Assembly (NCBI GenBank): GCA_030490835.1
Contig: CM059971.1
Location: 744,001 to 808,000, forward strand
DNA: 64,000 nt
Source of the DNA: Annona cherimola
Taxonomy: Eukaryota; Streptophyta; Magnoliopsida; Magnoliales; Annonaceae
Reading direction: 5' to 3'
The position numbers and the translations under genes were made by a program. Each line of letters begins with the position of its first letter. Position 1 is the first letter of the stretch. A model generated the notes under the pieces. That model did no database searches and was not told the DNA's origin. It saw only the letters and a program-made list of their open reading frames with translations. Shown piece by piece: positions 1-11,742 of this stretch.

Positions 1-289
1 CACTTCCAACATAAATCTATTGAAATGGGAGCGAGGTTATCCATTCTAGTCCAAAGCAGAGAGCCTTAGCTTCTATGAGCAAAGGATCAAATAGATTATT
101 TATCTGTCAAACTTTAGCTACAAGGAAGCCCCGTAATGAAGTATTGATAATAGCCCCCCATACCTCCATACCTCCTTTCCTTGGCCTCCGTCTCTTGCTA
201 TTCTTGCTCTTTCTCCCATGTTCTTAGAAGTGGAAACTCTGTAGCTCATTATATGCTGAATATGCTATTACCTGTACTAAGCATCATCC
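1..289. repeat. Direct repeat, copy 1 (289 bp)
   Basis: Almost identical to 1115-1403: both begin CACTTCC and run through a shared CCTTTCCTTGGCCTCCGTCT stretch with only scattered substitutions. The copy starts at the window edge, so the full unit is probably longer. No coding potential was recognised. The two copies are about 1.1 kb apart in the same orientation, which suggests a segmental duplication or the two flanks of an unrecognised element. Confidence 0.85.
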
Positions 290-473
290 ATATGGTAAGA
301 TGAACTACGGGCGTTCGACTCTTAACAGTGTATTCGAGTATTAATTTCTCAACAGTATATTCGAGTTTAATAGAGTTGAAGTTTTGTCTTTATAATAGTA
401 GGTAATAGCTTATTTCCATGAAAGATAAATGACCCTGAATGCAATATCAAATGTCTAACTCGTCCTTCGACCA

Positions 474-740
474 TGATGTCGTGACGGTGGACAATTTGTG
501 GGTGGCGGCTTCTCCCCACGTGTGGGACCGTCCACCATAGTTTTAGGTGATGCAGGAATGCTAGTTTAGGAAAAATTTTAGAAATTTGTAGATCATCATA
601 GAACTGTTTGAGAAGTTTGTTTAGAATGTCTTATGCGCTGATTGTGATACCAAACAATCAAGAAATGGTTGAGATGATTGTAACTTATATTAAGAAATCA
701 AAAAAAAAAAAAAGTACCAAATGTCACGTTGTATGATACC
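474..740. repeat. Dispersed repeat R3, copy 1
   Basis: Begins GATGTCGTGACGG, includes the palindromic CACGTG inside CCCCACGTGTGGGA, and ends in an A-rich tract. It matches 1746-2015 over its whole length and 2852-3055 over its second half. Noncoding. Confidence 0.75.
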
Positions 741-744
741 AAAC

Positions 745-915
745 AATAACATGTGTTTCAAGTTTTACATTTTTTGATATTCGTAAATATTTTTTTGGAT
801 TTTTTTAGGTTTTAAAATCTAAAAAAATTACAAATCTTCAGAAAAATAGTAAAACTTGATACACACATCAAATATACTTAGATTAATAACTTCGTACATT
901 TTTTTATACAACTAC
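745..915. repeat. Fold-back MITE core, diverged
   Basis: The left arm, around ACATGTGTTTCAAGTTTTAC, is roughly the reverse complement of the right arm, around GTAAAACTTGATACACACAT. This is the self-complementary core of the Mutator-type MITEs found intact at 32619-32983 and 34369-34765. Clean ends and a target duplication were not found. Confidence 0.5.
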
Positions 916-1114
916 TATATTTTTCAATTATTTTTACACAACTGCCAATGTAATTACCTTATCTGTTCTAAATTTATTGAGAAAAAGCGCAAAATAGTTT
1001 ACTGAATCTTACACGTAAACTCGGCAGCATGCAACCGAATCTTCTCCACCCAATGATTCACATCGTATCGAGTAGTCTCTTTAAAGCGAATGAAATTGAT
1101 TAAGATAAGAAAAT

Positions 1115-1403
1115 CACTTCCATCATAAATCTATTGAAATGGGAGCGCGGTTATCCATTCTAGTCCAAAGCAGAGCGCCTTAGCTTCTATGAGCAAAGGA
1201 TCAAGTAGATTATTTATCTGTCAAACTTTAGCTACAAGGAAGTCCCGTAATGAATTGTTGATAATAGCCCCGCATACCTCCATACCTCCTTTCCTTGGCC
1301 TCCGTCTCTTGCTATTCTTGCTCTTTCTCCCATGTTCTTAGAAGTGGAAACTCTGTAGCTCATTATATGCACAATATGCTATTACCTGTACTAAGCATAA
1401 TCC
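1115..1403. repeat. Direct repeat, copy 2 (289 bp)
   Basis: Second copy of the 1-289 block in the same orientation. It is followed by unrelated sequence and an uninterrupted A run near 1539-1569. Confidence 0.85.
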
Positions 1404-1537
1404 GAACCTCCCATATGTATTGCTGATTTGCTGTACCATGACTCTTATATTAATGAACCTTCTCAATATGCTGATCGCACGCCTCTGCCTGTTGAGTAAG
1501 GGGATTGGATCTAAAGGCTGCATTAGGTCTTTTCAAT

Positions 1538-1574
<37 letters not shown>

Positions 1575-1745
1575 ACACTTACATATGCGTCGAATTATTA
1601 TCTTTTAAGACCGTCCTTGTGTCTTGTGTGTAAATCATCCCAAGGTTTTGACAAGCCACCGGTTTTAGCCGGTGGTTTCAATGAACGACTTCTGTACCTT
1701 TTTATCTTTTTCATTTTTGTTTACCGTTGCGTTTACGATTTTGTG

Positions 1746-2015
1746 ATGTCGTGACGGGTCCGAGTATTACTGGCAGTGGAAAATTTGTGGGTGGCGTCTT
1801 CTCCCCACGTGTGGGAGCGTTCACCACAGGTTTAGGTGGTGCTCGAATGGTTTTGGAAAAATTTTAGAAATTTGTAGATGATTATACAACTGTTTGAGAA
1901 GTTTGTTTAGAATATCTTATGCGCGTGATTGTGATATAATGGTTGATTTGATTGTAACATATATTACGAAATCAAAAAAAAGTATCAAATGTCGCATTGT
2001 ATGATAATCAGTTTA
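1746..2015. repeat. Dispersed repeat R3, copy 2
   Basis: Same unit as 474-740, with a short insertion after GATGTCGTGACGG. It keeps the CCCCACGTGTGGGA palindrome and the downstream AAATTTGTAGATGATTATA segment shared by all three copies. Confidence 0.75.
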
Positions 2016-2540
2016 TTAACTCATTTACAACTCATTTAATAAACAGGTTGGCAGGTTATTAACGGGTTACATGACAAACGTACTGAAAGCCTAAACTTTG
2101 GGAGATGATGATCTCATAAGATGAGGTGGGAAGGTGCTTTTGGCGCAGATGAAATGAAAATATAGCAGTAACAGAAAAATGAAATTGGGCAAGCAGTGAA
2201 AAAATGAAAATTAAGTAAATCGAGGAAAACTTAGTGAAGGAAAATAACCAAAAAGTTTATATTTATGTATATAATTTTAATTTTAATCTATTTATTTAAT
2301 TAAACGGTTGAACAGGTTGGTAGATCAAAACCTATTTATTCAAAAATGTCAACCTAAACTCATTTATAAATAGATTAGAGGAGCGAATTGACGAGTTAAC
2401 TATGATTATTAACACTCTCGACAACAATAAAAGAACATTGGGAAGAATAAATAGTGATACCAAATAATAAAAAAAGAGTAGTGGGCATTTGCATTGTTGT
2501 TCAACTAAATTATCATGATTCAATCTTATGAACTAGGATG
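2016..2540. other. AT-rich sequence, no gene seen
   Basis: No exon-like sequence or clear element boundaries. Only short chance reading frames are present. Confidence 0.6.
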
Positions 2541-2840
2541 CATTGAGGCTCAACGCACTCACGTCTACTTGACTCATTTTGAAAGTTTTTTCAAAATTTT
2601 TTACACAACTATTAATCTAAATATTTTTAACATGTGTATCAATTTTCCAATTTTTGGAGATTTTAAAGCATTTTTCTGATTTTCAAAAATCAGTGGATGA
2701 AACTAAATTTCAAAAATTCAAAAAAAATATCTAAAAATCTTCAAAAATGATAAAAATTAATACACATATTAAATATACATATGCATAGATTAATAGTTTT
2801 ATTAAAACATTCTAAAAAATATTTTAAAAATTTTTAGAAA
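2540..2840. repeat. Fold-back MITE, ends not resolved
   Basis: Left arm ATTAATCTAAATATTTTTAA, followed by CATGTGTATCAATTTT, pairs with right arm AAAAATTAATACACATATTA. The dyad lies near 2685. It is the same core as the 32619 element. The flank GATGCATTGAGGCTCAACGC resembles the ends of the copies at 27085 and 21740. Confidence 0.6.
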
Positions 2841-2851
2841 TTTTAGGAAAA

Positions 2852-3055
2852 ATTTTAGGTGGTGCAAGAATGGTTTAGGAAAAATTTTAGAAATTTGCAG
2901 ATGATTATAGAACTGTTTGAGAAGTTTGTTTAGAATATCTTATGCGCATGATTGTGAAACCAAACAATCAAGGAATGGTTGAGATGATTTGTAACATATA
3001 TTAAGAAATAAAAAAAAGTATCAAATGTCATGTTGTATGATATCAAACAATAACT
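2852..3055. repeat. Dispersed repeat R3, copy 3 (3' half)
   Basis: Matches the second half of copies 1 and 2 from TTTTAGGTGGTGC onward, ending in the AAAAAAAGTATCAAATGTCA tract. It abuts the CACTA relic that starts at about 3060. Confidence 0.75.
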
Positions 3056-3679
3056 ATAGGTGTTAACGGATTAAGTTGGATAGATGTTAGTTAGCGACTA
3101 CATTATGACTACAAAACAAAATAGAAATGAGAAACAAGTTATGATTAATAATATGAATGATTATATTGGTAATCTTCAAAAAATGCTAAAATTAATTTAA
3201 ATGAAGATGCTATATTCTTTTATTATAATTTTGTTGGTTCTGAATCTTAAGTGTCTTTTGTTTGCTTCATTACATTATTTTGATTTACTATTTTGCTTTA
3301 TTTTATATTATATTTTATTTTGCTTAATGCTTTGAAGGCAATCATTTACATTATTAATATTTTTTAACTTGTCATGATTTTTGTGAGAATTATGATTTAA
3401 AATTTTAGTTAATTTATTTCTATGGTTTTCAAGGACTAATAGTTATACTCTTTAAAGAATGTGTCTAAAACATAAGAGTACTACTATGAAAAAAGTAATG
3501 AATGTTCATAAGAGCTTGTTAGAGTCTCTAGCAAGTGAATGTTCAGGTTTGATTATATGAATTTTTTTATTTTTCTTTGCATATTAAATTAACAACTACA
3601 CATTATTAAAATTATAATTTATTATTATTTTTGTTATTAATTTAACTATGATTTCTAACTTTGTAATTCTTTAAGCAGG

Positions 3680-5560
3680 TCCACCCAATAATCGTATGAT
3701 TAAAGGACGCGAGAGGACTAAACGCTTCAAACTTGATTTGAAAATTAAAAAGGGCTTTTAAAAGTTTCGTAAAAATACATCTCTAGCCACTAGGGAGAAT
3801 ACTAGAAAACTGGTTAATTTCATCGGTTATATTATTTGAAGCACTACATCTTTTGACGTTGAGACTTGGATCGAAGTAAATAGTCAAGGTGGTGAAAGAA
3901 TGTTAGCTCAAGCGCAGGTGAATAGCCTTTTATTATATAAAGTTGTTGATAAAGTTTTTATTATAGAATCTAATATTTACCTTTATTCATCTTTAATTAT
4001 CTTATTTTAATTTTTAAGGAAAGGTTTGAAGCATGATAGTAAAGATCATTTTCAAGAATTTGTAGTAGCTATGAGACACTTGTATAGAGGGCAAGAATTT
4101 GTAGTAGCTACTACGAGACACTTGTATAGAGGGTGGCGTGGGTGCTTATCACAACATTATAAAAAACTTGAAACTGACGAAGAATGCCTTAATAATATTC
4201 CTAATGATATGAATTGTGAACGCTGGAGTCGTTTGGTAGAATTCTATAGTAGTAACAAATTTAAGGTGCAAAGAAATTTTTTATCATATTTGTATAAATT
4301 AAATAATTTTATTATATTTCTATATTTAAATTCATATTTATTACGGGAAAGAATTTTAAAAAATTTAAAAGCTCAAAAAAATAACGTATTGAAACATACA
4401 TTTAGCTAGCAGCAAACTTACGTTGAAGTTGATGAATTAATGGTTTATCTTTTTCTTTGACATTATTTCATTATTTATATATTTATTTCATTCTTAATTA
4501 TCAATGTTAAAATTCTAAATCATTTTATCTTTCTACATTAAATTATAGAAAAATAAAAATAGTGGCGGTGAAGACATCAGTAGAATACATTTGGCTTGCT
4601 CAATAAACTGGGAAAACCAGGAGGGAAAAGTACGAGTAAGTTGATCCTTAATCAAGAGCTACATGTATATGTAATCATATAACTATTTTAAGTTAATATG
4701 TTAAGTTTTTTCTACCATTATTCTCGCATAATATGAAATCTCAATTAAATATAATAAAATTCAAGCCAATGATGCAATTTCTAGTTTTAAGAGATATATA
4801 GTATGCAATATTTACCTATCGTATAGCTATCTTTAAAGAGCCAGATATAAATTATTAAAGTCTAGAGTGATTATGATTTTAACAACTGAGTAAATGTAAT
4901 AAAACTTGAAGAAAATATATACTAGTTAGTAGTATGTCCAACATCCGAACATTATTTGAAAAAAGACAACGTTTCATTTCAATGTGACGATGATATACGT
5001 ATTTTGAATTGTGCTCTGTAGTAGTAGCAGCTAGCTATTGAAATGGAAGGATGAGTATAATTATCTAATATCATTATAATTTAAATCAATCTAATTAAAA
5101 TTTATGTGCTCGTTAGTTTGCATGAATAGAATCATAAAATAAAAGATTTTCACTTGTTCTTCTTATCCACAAATTGATAGCATTATTTTAATAAATTTAT
5201 ATTATGTCATTCTCTTTCTTATAAAGTGTAACATTTAATCATTAAAATTATTTATTGGCCTCATATCAATTTATGTTAATCAAGCACCGTTGTTGAACAA
5301 TCACAGGAAGGAGCCTTAAAAAAATAGATGATGAAATTTTTACGTAGATTTTAGGCATTCATTCAAAGTACTATTATAGTAAGGGCGCCAGTGAAAAAAC
5401 TTTAAAAATATCCATTTCAAAGGTAGAAGAAGAAAGAACAAAATTATATCAACTGCAACAAGAAATAAAGACATTATAAGCATTAATGACAGAACGAGAG
5501 GAACGAATTTGAGCAAGAGAAATTCTTTAGTGTCTTAACATTCTTCAAGTTAGTCAAAAT
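3680..5560 (+). pseudogene. Transposase_24-like (CACTA tnpA) relic
   Basis: Broken frames read in order as a plant Ptta/En-Spm Transposase_24 protein. There is an RGPT-like start (GRERTKRFKLDLKI), then ENTRKLVNFIGYI matching the family's conserved 'ENxRKFxxxIG' block, a middle part (4026-4409 is the longest open piece, 127 codons), a later SGGEDISRIHLACSI segment (4560-4610), and a C-terminal charged, coiled-coil-like tail (EEERTKLYQLQQEIKTL, 5425-5475). Stops and frameshifts interrupt it many times, so it is not functional. A tandem duplication of about 40 bp (4053-4133) sits inside the open piece. The family assignment comes from recalled conserved blocks; a profile search was not possible. 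Confidence 0.65.
4053..4133. repeat. Tandem duplication, about 40-bp unit, two copies
   Basis: CAAGAATTTGTAGTAGCTA followed by GAGACACTTGTATAGAGGG occurs twice, the second time with a short CTAC insertion. It lies inside the transposase relic. Confidence 0.85.
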
Positions 5561-6144
5561 CTTATATTAATTTCAAGACGCATTTTCTCTGTTGATTATT
5601 TTAACAAATTTATATAATGAATTACAAATTATTTGGATGTCATATTTATTTTTAAAGACTTTTATCTTTTATGCAGGCTAAATATGAATGCTGGTCAAAT
5701 AAGTTGCATTTGTCAAAATTTCTTTTTCTCCGGTCATGTTTTGAAGAAAAATTGTCTAAATTGTTTTCGATTTAGCTGACTGTACTTTTTTTTTCTTTTT
5801 GATAACATCTGACTTTACTTTTTTAGCTTCAAAGGATTGTAAAAGACTAATGTACTTTTTTAATAGTCTATTAAAAAGATCAATATAATTTGGTTAACAT
5901 CTTAAATAATTTTATGAATGAAGATTATTAAATTGACCGTGGATTGGTTGATATTATTATGATGAGGTTATTTGATGTTTATTTCTTTAAAAGAAGGTAT
6001 CTGATAAAAAATTTGATTATGATAAAATTTTACCTATTATAAGAATTTTTAGCAACAATCAAGTATTATCGCTATTATCAATTAAGTCATGTTACATATA
6101 TGATTTTAGCTGCAAAATATTATTATTGCTTATATTTTAATATA

Positions 6145-6386
6145 AGGCTCGATTTTGTTAGGCCTGACTATTTTTTTTATGAACATGTAAAGCTAGGTAT
6201 GTTTAACACATAAACAAAGTTTTATCATTTTTGGACGATTTTAAGTGTTTTTTCGAATTTTTAAGCACAGTCACATTTTAGCAAATTTCTAAATCAGTTC
6301 ATGAAAAAATGAAAATATAAAAAATATATGTTTTTGGCCAGGCTAATGAGGGCCTTAGTTAGCCCGCCTTAACAAAATCAAGCCTC
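6145..6386. mobile_element. Mutator-type MITE nested in CACTA end
   Basis: Terminal inverted repeats AGGCTCGATTTTGTTAGGCC on the left and, as reverse complement, GAGGCTTGATTTTGTTAAGG on the right. Identical 10-bp flanks TTTTAATATA occupy 6135-6144 and 6387-6396. The interior shares the GTTTAACACATAAAC / TTTTATCATTTTTGGA core with the fold-back MITE group. A sister copy lies at 39390-39665. It is noncoding and splits the CACTA subterminal repeats, so it is younger than that element. Confidence 0.85.
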
Positions 6387-6623
6387 TTTTAATATATGAC
6401 AACAAGATTTTCATGTTGTAAAAGATACTGCTAGCAATATAACTATATTTTTGCAAAAGTATTTTTCGCAACAATAAAATTATAATGATACTAATACTTT
6501 TTGCAAAAAGATATACGACAACAAGCATGCAACAAATTTTATTATCGCTAAAGGCTTTTAGCAACATCTTTGGATAAATAGCAACAAAATATGTTGTTGC
6601 TAAATGTCATTTTTCTTATACTC

Positions 6624-7136
6624 ATTTTCTCATTATTAGAATTATTTTTGGTAACATATATAATTGATATAAATTATTTCTAAATATCTTTTAGCAATTT
6701 AATATTATCCAGTTCAATATTTTATTGAAAAGAATTTTAATATTAAAAATAAAAACAATGTTGTAAATATAAAATAAAGCGACTGGATGCATTGACAGTG
6801 CAACTTGATCGGAGCAGCATGCCAGCAACGCCGGACGCAGAGAGCAGGGTCTTCGAGGCACCGGCCAAAGGGCATTTAATGCGCATTACACCAACCGCAC
6901 GCCATCCCGGCGGGTGAAGGCATAGGCACAACTGTCTACAGCGTTCTTAGTTGGATTCCTCGCAGGAGCAATGATCAGCATAGATGAGTCGGCGATAAAT
7001 GAAATATAATCAGGCTAAAATTTTTTACTGTATATAAGTACTTTATTTTTAATTATTTTTATATATTTTCTATGCAATAATTTTTTTTAATTATTTTTCA
7101 ACAATTACTCATATGACCCACCCATCTATTTTAACT
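6624..7136. other. Intergenic, with a GC-richer unassigned patch at 6780-6990
   Basis: Most is AT-rich. The patch from GCGACTGGATGC to GATGAGTCGGCG stands out in base composition and might be an old gene or element fragment, but neither strand gives a frame I recognise (a 62-codon minus frame is all there is). Confidence 0.4.
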
Positions 7137-7520
7137 TTAGAGTGTGTTCAGGAATGAATAAATATTTTAATGAAAAGTTTAAATTAAAAGTTCTCAAAAG
7201 ATGTGATATGATAGAGGTGATAATAAAGAGTAAAGAGGATAAAGTTAAAATAGATAGATTAGTTATGTGGGTAATTGTATAGAAATGATTAAAAAATTTG
7301 TTAATTACATAGAAAAATATAAAGAAATGATTAAAAATAGGATAAATATAGAGTATAAAAAATTTTAATTAACATTTTTTATACATTGCCAAATACATGT
7401 TTATTCTCTTTATTTTTTATCATTACTTCTATCATATCCTATTATTTTCTTTCAATTAAAAAAGTTTTACATATAAAACTTTTCGTTTATAAATTTATCA
7501 CTTTTCAAATACACTCTGAC
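7137..7520. mobile_element. MITE family B, 'GTGTGTT..AAGTGATAAA' type
   Basis: The left end, GAGTGTGTTCAGGAATGAAT, and the reverse complement of the right end, AGAGTGTATTTGAAAAGTGA, form imperfect terminal inverted repeats. The interior carries the family's block around GATGTGATATGATAGAGGTG. Related copies lie at 16703-16976, 24085-24330, 31695-31978, 37930-38210 and 38415-38712, with partial ones near 8470, 12255 and 33660. Noncoding; probably hAT- or PIF-derived, not determined. Confidence 0.6.
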
Positions 7521-8780
7521 AAGGAAGTTGATGGAAATAATTTGTGAATGATACGTCAAAAAAAGGTGCTTGCATTACTACGAAGCTGAATTTTTGTATA
7601 GGATTATATGTCATTTTCATACCACAAGAACGTCGTTAATTTATATGTCATTTTCAGCTGAATTATTTGTGAGGGATTGTCCAAAACGTGTCATGCCAGC
7701 TTTACGACCACACCTTTTGTTTTTAAGAGGAGCACTCACTCAGAGTCAGTGGTGGCTGAAGCAGGAAAATTTAATGGTCGGAAGAACTTTGCCCACCGTA
7801 GTGCAATGAGATGTCTTGTGGGGTGAAAAATTATGATATCGTTGGAAAGGGTACAAAATAGAAAATAATTTTTTAGATAGAAAGTGATAAGGATAAAGTT
7901 TGAATATATAAAGTTGATAGAGGTAGATGGTAACAAAAATAATTGAAATATAGAGATAAAAGTAGAAAAAAATATAATTATTGAACTTGGGAAACTAAAT
8001 CCTACGTTCTCCCACCAGTCATATATGTTACCAATTGTAACCCAACACACGTCAAATACAAATAGGCTGATCTATCAACAGAAAAATTTTGTTAAATGAC
8101 AACCAATGTCTCAGAAAGAGAGTAGCAGATTTTGATAAAAGAAATGATCGTTACTATCCCATCTCTCTTTGTTCTAGAGAATTTTATTGAAATGAGGTAG
8201 GAGAGACGGTACAGTCCTTATATTTCATTTTCAAAAGATTATTATACATACTTGTTTTTAGTAGAGAAGACGGTGGGTTGCCCCACCATTCTTGGGTTTG
8301 CCACGAATTTCGAGAAAGAAAATATACCAAACAATCCACAATGTTTCCCAACCACATGACCTGACCAAAAGATAAAGATGATGCGGGAGCAATAAAGGCT
8401 TTCGTCTTGTTGTTGTCGTTCCTACTGAAGAGAAAATAGGTCTTTTAACTTCCAAAAGATCAATGAGCTTGATTTATAAAATTTAGATATTTATGCAAAT
8501 TTTTTATATAAAAAATTTTTAAATTAGTAGAAAATGATGTAATATGACAAGGTAACGATGAAAAATAAAAATAGTAAAATTAAAATAAATAAAAATTGGA
8601 GTATTATATAAGGAGACATGAAGAATTACTTAAAAAATAAGGTAGTTATGATTTTTTTACGGTAAACAAACGTATCTTAGCACTATTGGAGGATGGTTTT
8701 TCTCTAATCATTCAATTCTCCTCATTTATTACTAGTGCATATCATTAAGCCTTCACTAGTCTGGTGGACTTTTCCCTTGA
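7521..8780. other. Intergenic; MITE family B fragments, no gene
   Basis: Segments 7820-7990 and 8470-8680 resemble the interior of MITE family B. Short frames such as 7570-7809 match nothing I know and lack splice or coding context. Confidence 0.5.
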
Positions 8781-8957
8781 AAATGATATATTTAATTAAG
8801 TAATATATTTAATTTCTGTAAATAAATTCTACATAGTTTAACTATAATTACAAATAATTCTCATGTCATGACAATACAGTAATAGCGTCATAATAGCGTG
8901 AGGTTATTTATTATTTACGAAATTATGTGGATATATTTACGATTTTGACCAAACTAA

Positions 8958-11150
8958 GTGGGTTTAAAAATAAAGTCATATTCCACAACAAATTTTTTTG
9001 ATTGGTTCTTTAGCAAATTAGAACAAAGAAAGAATGTTACTGTCATTTCCTTCTTATATCTGTGCGACTCATCTACTTTCAAAGAGATTTTGAATAGTTG
9101 TAAAGATACATGTTATTTTACATTGAAAAAACACAAAAATAGAAGTTATATGGGTCATCGGTGCTTTTTTACTATTAGATTATCCATGGAAGAAAAATGA
9201 AAAGTTTTTGCATAGTATAAAACTAAGATGGAAATGCACCACAACCTTTGACAGGTAATGGAGTATTTCAACCATTCAGATCTCTTCATCTAGTCACATT
9301 TGGGAAAACTATGAAACTAACGCATGAAGACTTATGTAGTGCTTATAATTGGAAAAAGAAAAGTATTTTTTTGATCTATCATACTGAAAATCTCTGTTGC
9401 TACATAATAATTAGTGTCATGCATGTCGAAAGAAATGTAAATAATAATATTTTGGAAACTTTAATGAATTTGCAAGGTAAACTAAGGATACTATAAAAGA
9501 TCATTGTAAGAGGATGGAGATGAGCGTAAAACATGAACTTCATCCATATGAAGAAGGTGATAAAAATTTTATGTCAACAGCTTGTTACACTCTCTCATCC
9601 AATGAGATAACCACCTTTTACAATTTCTTAAAAGATATCAAATTTTGGGGATGAATTCTCTTCTCATATAACTCATTGTGTCAATGTAAAGGAATGTAAA
9701 ATTTTGGGTACAAAATGTTGTGATCATCACATTTTCATACAAATACTTCTTCCATCTTCGTTACATGGATTGATGAAAAAGGAAGAGTTTAGCCATTAGT
9801 TGAATTGAGCATTTTCTTTAGAGATTTATGTTTGAAGGCATTGAAGCTAGATGATTTGGGCCAAATTGAGAAACAAAATGCAATAACATTATGAAAGTTA
9901 GAAACGATTTTTCCACCATTATTTTTCAATCTTATGGTATATTAACCAATTCATCTAGCAAGAGAAGCAAGATTGGCTAGCCCAATCCAATATTGTTGGA
10001 TGTATCTGCTCGAGCGATAATATGTTTTAAATTATGGTGATTCAAAGGTGTAACATTAAAAATTTATCTTACACTAATTATCCGATGTATTTACTTTGAT
10101 AAACTCATCTTGTAGGATTTATAGTTGAGGGTTATCTCGCAAATGAGCATTTGACTATTTGGTCAAGATATCTACATGGCATTGAGATTAGACTCAATAA
10201 AGTACCAAGAAATGATAAAAGTGAATTGTCTATTTTTATTGAAGTAGGGCGATCATAACAAGAAGGTAAATCATATGAGCTAAATAAAGAAGAGTTCAAT
10301 GGGCTTACAAATACATTGTAAATACTTGTGATGAAGTATTGCCCTTTATTGAGTAAGTTTAAATATTTTATTTGAGTTGTTTATGTTTACTATATTTTCG
10401 AATGCATTAATTATATATGTATTTGGAGAGATCACAAAAGAGAGTTGCAGAAAATGAATGCTGAAAATATCATTGAAAGTTACAAAATTAAATTCTCAAC
10501 TTGGTTTTATCGACATGTAAGTAATTTGTAAAGGTTAAAAGATTATTTTTATAATGAAAATAATTTTCAACTTTCATTATAATTGGTTTTATATAGGTTT
10601 CCCATTTACATTTAGAAGGATAAGCAAGTGATGACCTTCTTAGCTTAGCGAACGAGCCATTAGTAATGATGAAAGGATATCAAATATTTCAAGTGAATGA
10701 CTTTAAATTACAAACTAACGATAATGGGAGTACATTAAAAACTCAAGATTATGGGGTCTTCATAAAAGATGATGATAAAGACCCTAACAAATAGTATTAA
10801 TGTATATTGATAGAAATATATCAAACAAATTATGTTAGAAGATGATAAGTTTATTTGTTTGAATGTCTATAGTTGGATTGTTGTCATGGCAAGAGTTATA
10901 AATTTGATAATCTTGAATACACAAATGTTAATGCCAAAAAATCGTAAGAAATAATGAACTTTATATTCTCAGCATCTCAAGCAATACAAGTATTTTACGT
11001 GGAGAATCTTTAAGAGAAAAATTAGTTTATAGTCATTAAGATAAAATCATGAGATTTATATCATTTTCCACATAAAATTAATATTCTTTTAGAAGATAAT
11101 CAAATCATTGATGATGATGATGCATTTTAATAAGAAGAATTAAGTAATAA
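8958..11150 (+). pseudogene. TNP2-like CACTA transposase relic
   Basis: Fragments appear in the order of plant TNP2 (Transposase_21 followed by DUF4218 and DUF4216-type blocks). They are a Cys-containing block ending YMGHRCFF (9110-9170); NWKKKSIF followed by VMHVERNVNNNILETLMNLQGK (9349-9480), matching the family's 'NWxKKSIF...DVMHIEKNVxDNIxxTLLNIxGK'; KHELHPYEEG; ETIFPPLFFNLM (about 9905); an EGYLANEHLT block (10128-10155); and a C-terminal block containing FYRHVS, LANEPL and QVND (10440-10790). Stops and frameshifts are frequent. In an intact element this protein would bind the CACTA ends and cut them; here it cannot be made. Confidence 0.75.
10378..10880. repeat. Duplicated TNP2 3' segment, copy 1
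   Basis: Matches 11743-12245 from TTTATGTTTACTATATTTC through GAATGTCTATAGTTGGATTG with scattered substitutions. It covers the FYRHVS to QVND coding block. Confidence 0.85.
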
Positions 11151-11204
11151 TTTTTATATTGACTTTTTGATGTATGTTGATCAATCTAACTTGATCTTAG
11201 CTAA

Positions 11205-11730
11205 CGACTACGTTATGACTACAAAACAAAATAGAAATGAGAAACAAATTATGGCTAATAATATAAATGATTATATTGGTAATCTTCAAAAAATGCTAAA
11301 ATTAATTTAAATGAAGATGCTATATTCTTTGATTATAATTTCTTTGGTTTTGATTCTTAAGTGTCTTTTGTTTGCTTTGCTAGATTATTTTTATTTACTA
11401 TTTTTCTCTATTTTATATTCTATTTTATTTTTCTTAATAGTTTGAAGGCAATCATTTACATTATTAATATTTTTTAACTTGTCATGATTTTTGTGAGCAT
11501 TATGATTTAAAATTTTAGTTAATTTATGTCTACGGTTTTTAAGGACTAATAGTTATACTCTTTAAAGAATGTGTCTAAAACATAAGAGTACCACTATGAA
11601 AAAAGTAATGAATGTTCATAAGAGCTTGTTAGAGTCTCTAGCAAGTGAATGTTCAGGTTTGATTATATGAATTTTTTAATTTTTCTTTGAATATTAAATT
11701 AACAACTAAACATTATTGTTAAAATTATAA
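11205..11730 (+). mobile_element. CACTA inter-gene segment, second copy
   Basis: Nearly the same as 3090-3640 (shared TTATGACTACAAAACAAAAT, and later CTTTAAAGAATGTGTCTAAA). In this copy it follows the TNP2 relic; in the other it precedes the Transposase_24 relic. It is therefore probably the spacer between the two genes of one CACTA family. Confidence 0.8.
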
Positions 11731-11742
11731 ATTTTTCGTTGA

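Larger units (their letters stand above)
3060..6623 (+). mobile_element. CACTA (En/Spm) relic with 3' terminus
   Basis: Holds a decayed tnpA/Transposase_24-like gene (3680-5560) followed by a subterminal zone rich in TTTTAGCAACA and TTGTTGCTA repeats (6037-6610), ending TGTCATTTTTCTTATACTC. CACTA families commonly end with such subterminal repeats and a CACTACAAGAAAA-type terminus; here the last bases have drifted. The 5' half, including the TNP2 gene, is missing. The segment 3090-3640 recurs at 11205-11730 in the other CACTA relic, so both come from one family. A Mutator-type MITE (6145-6386) is inserted in the subterminal repeats. Confidence 0.75.

Noticed and set aside
4026..4409. 127-codon plus-strand frame as a gene
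   Set aside because: It is an open stretch inside the broken Transposase_24-like relic and includes a recent internal duplication.
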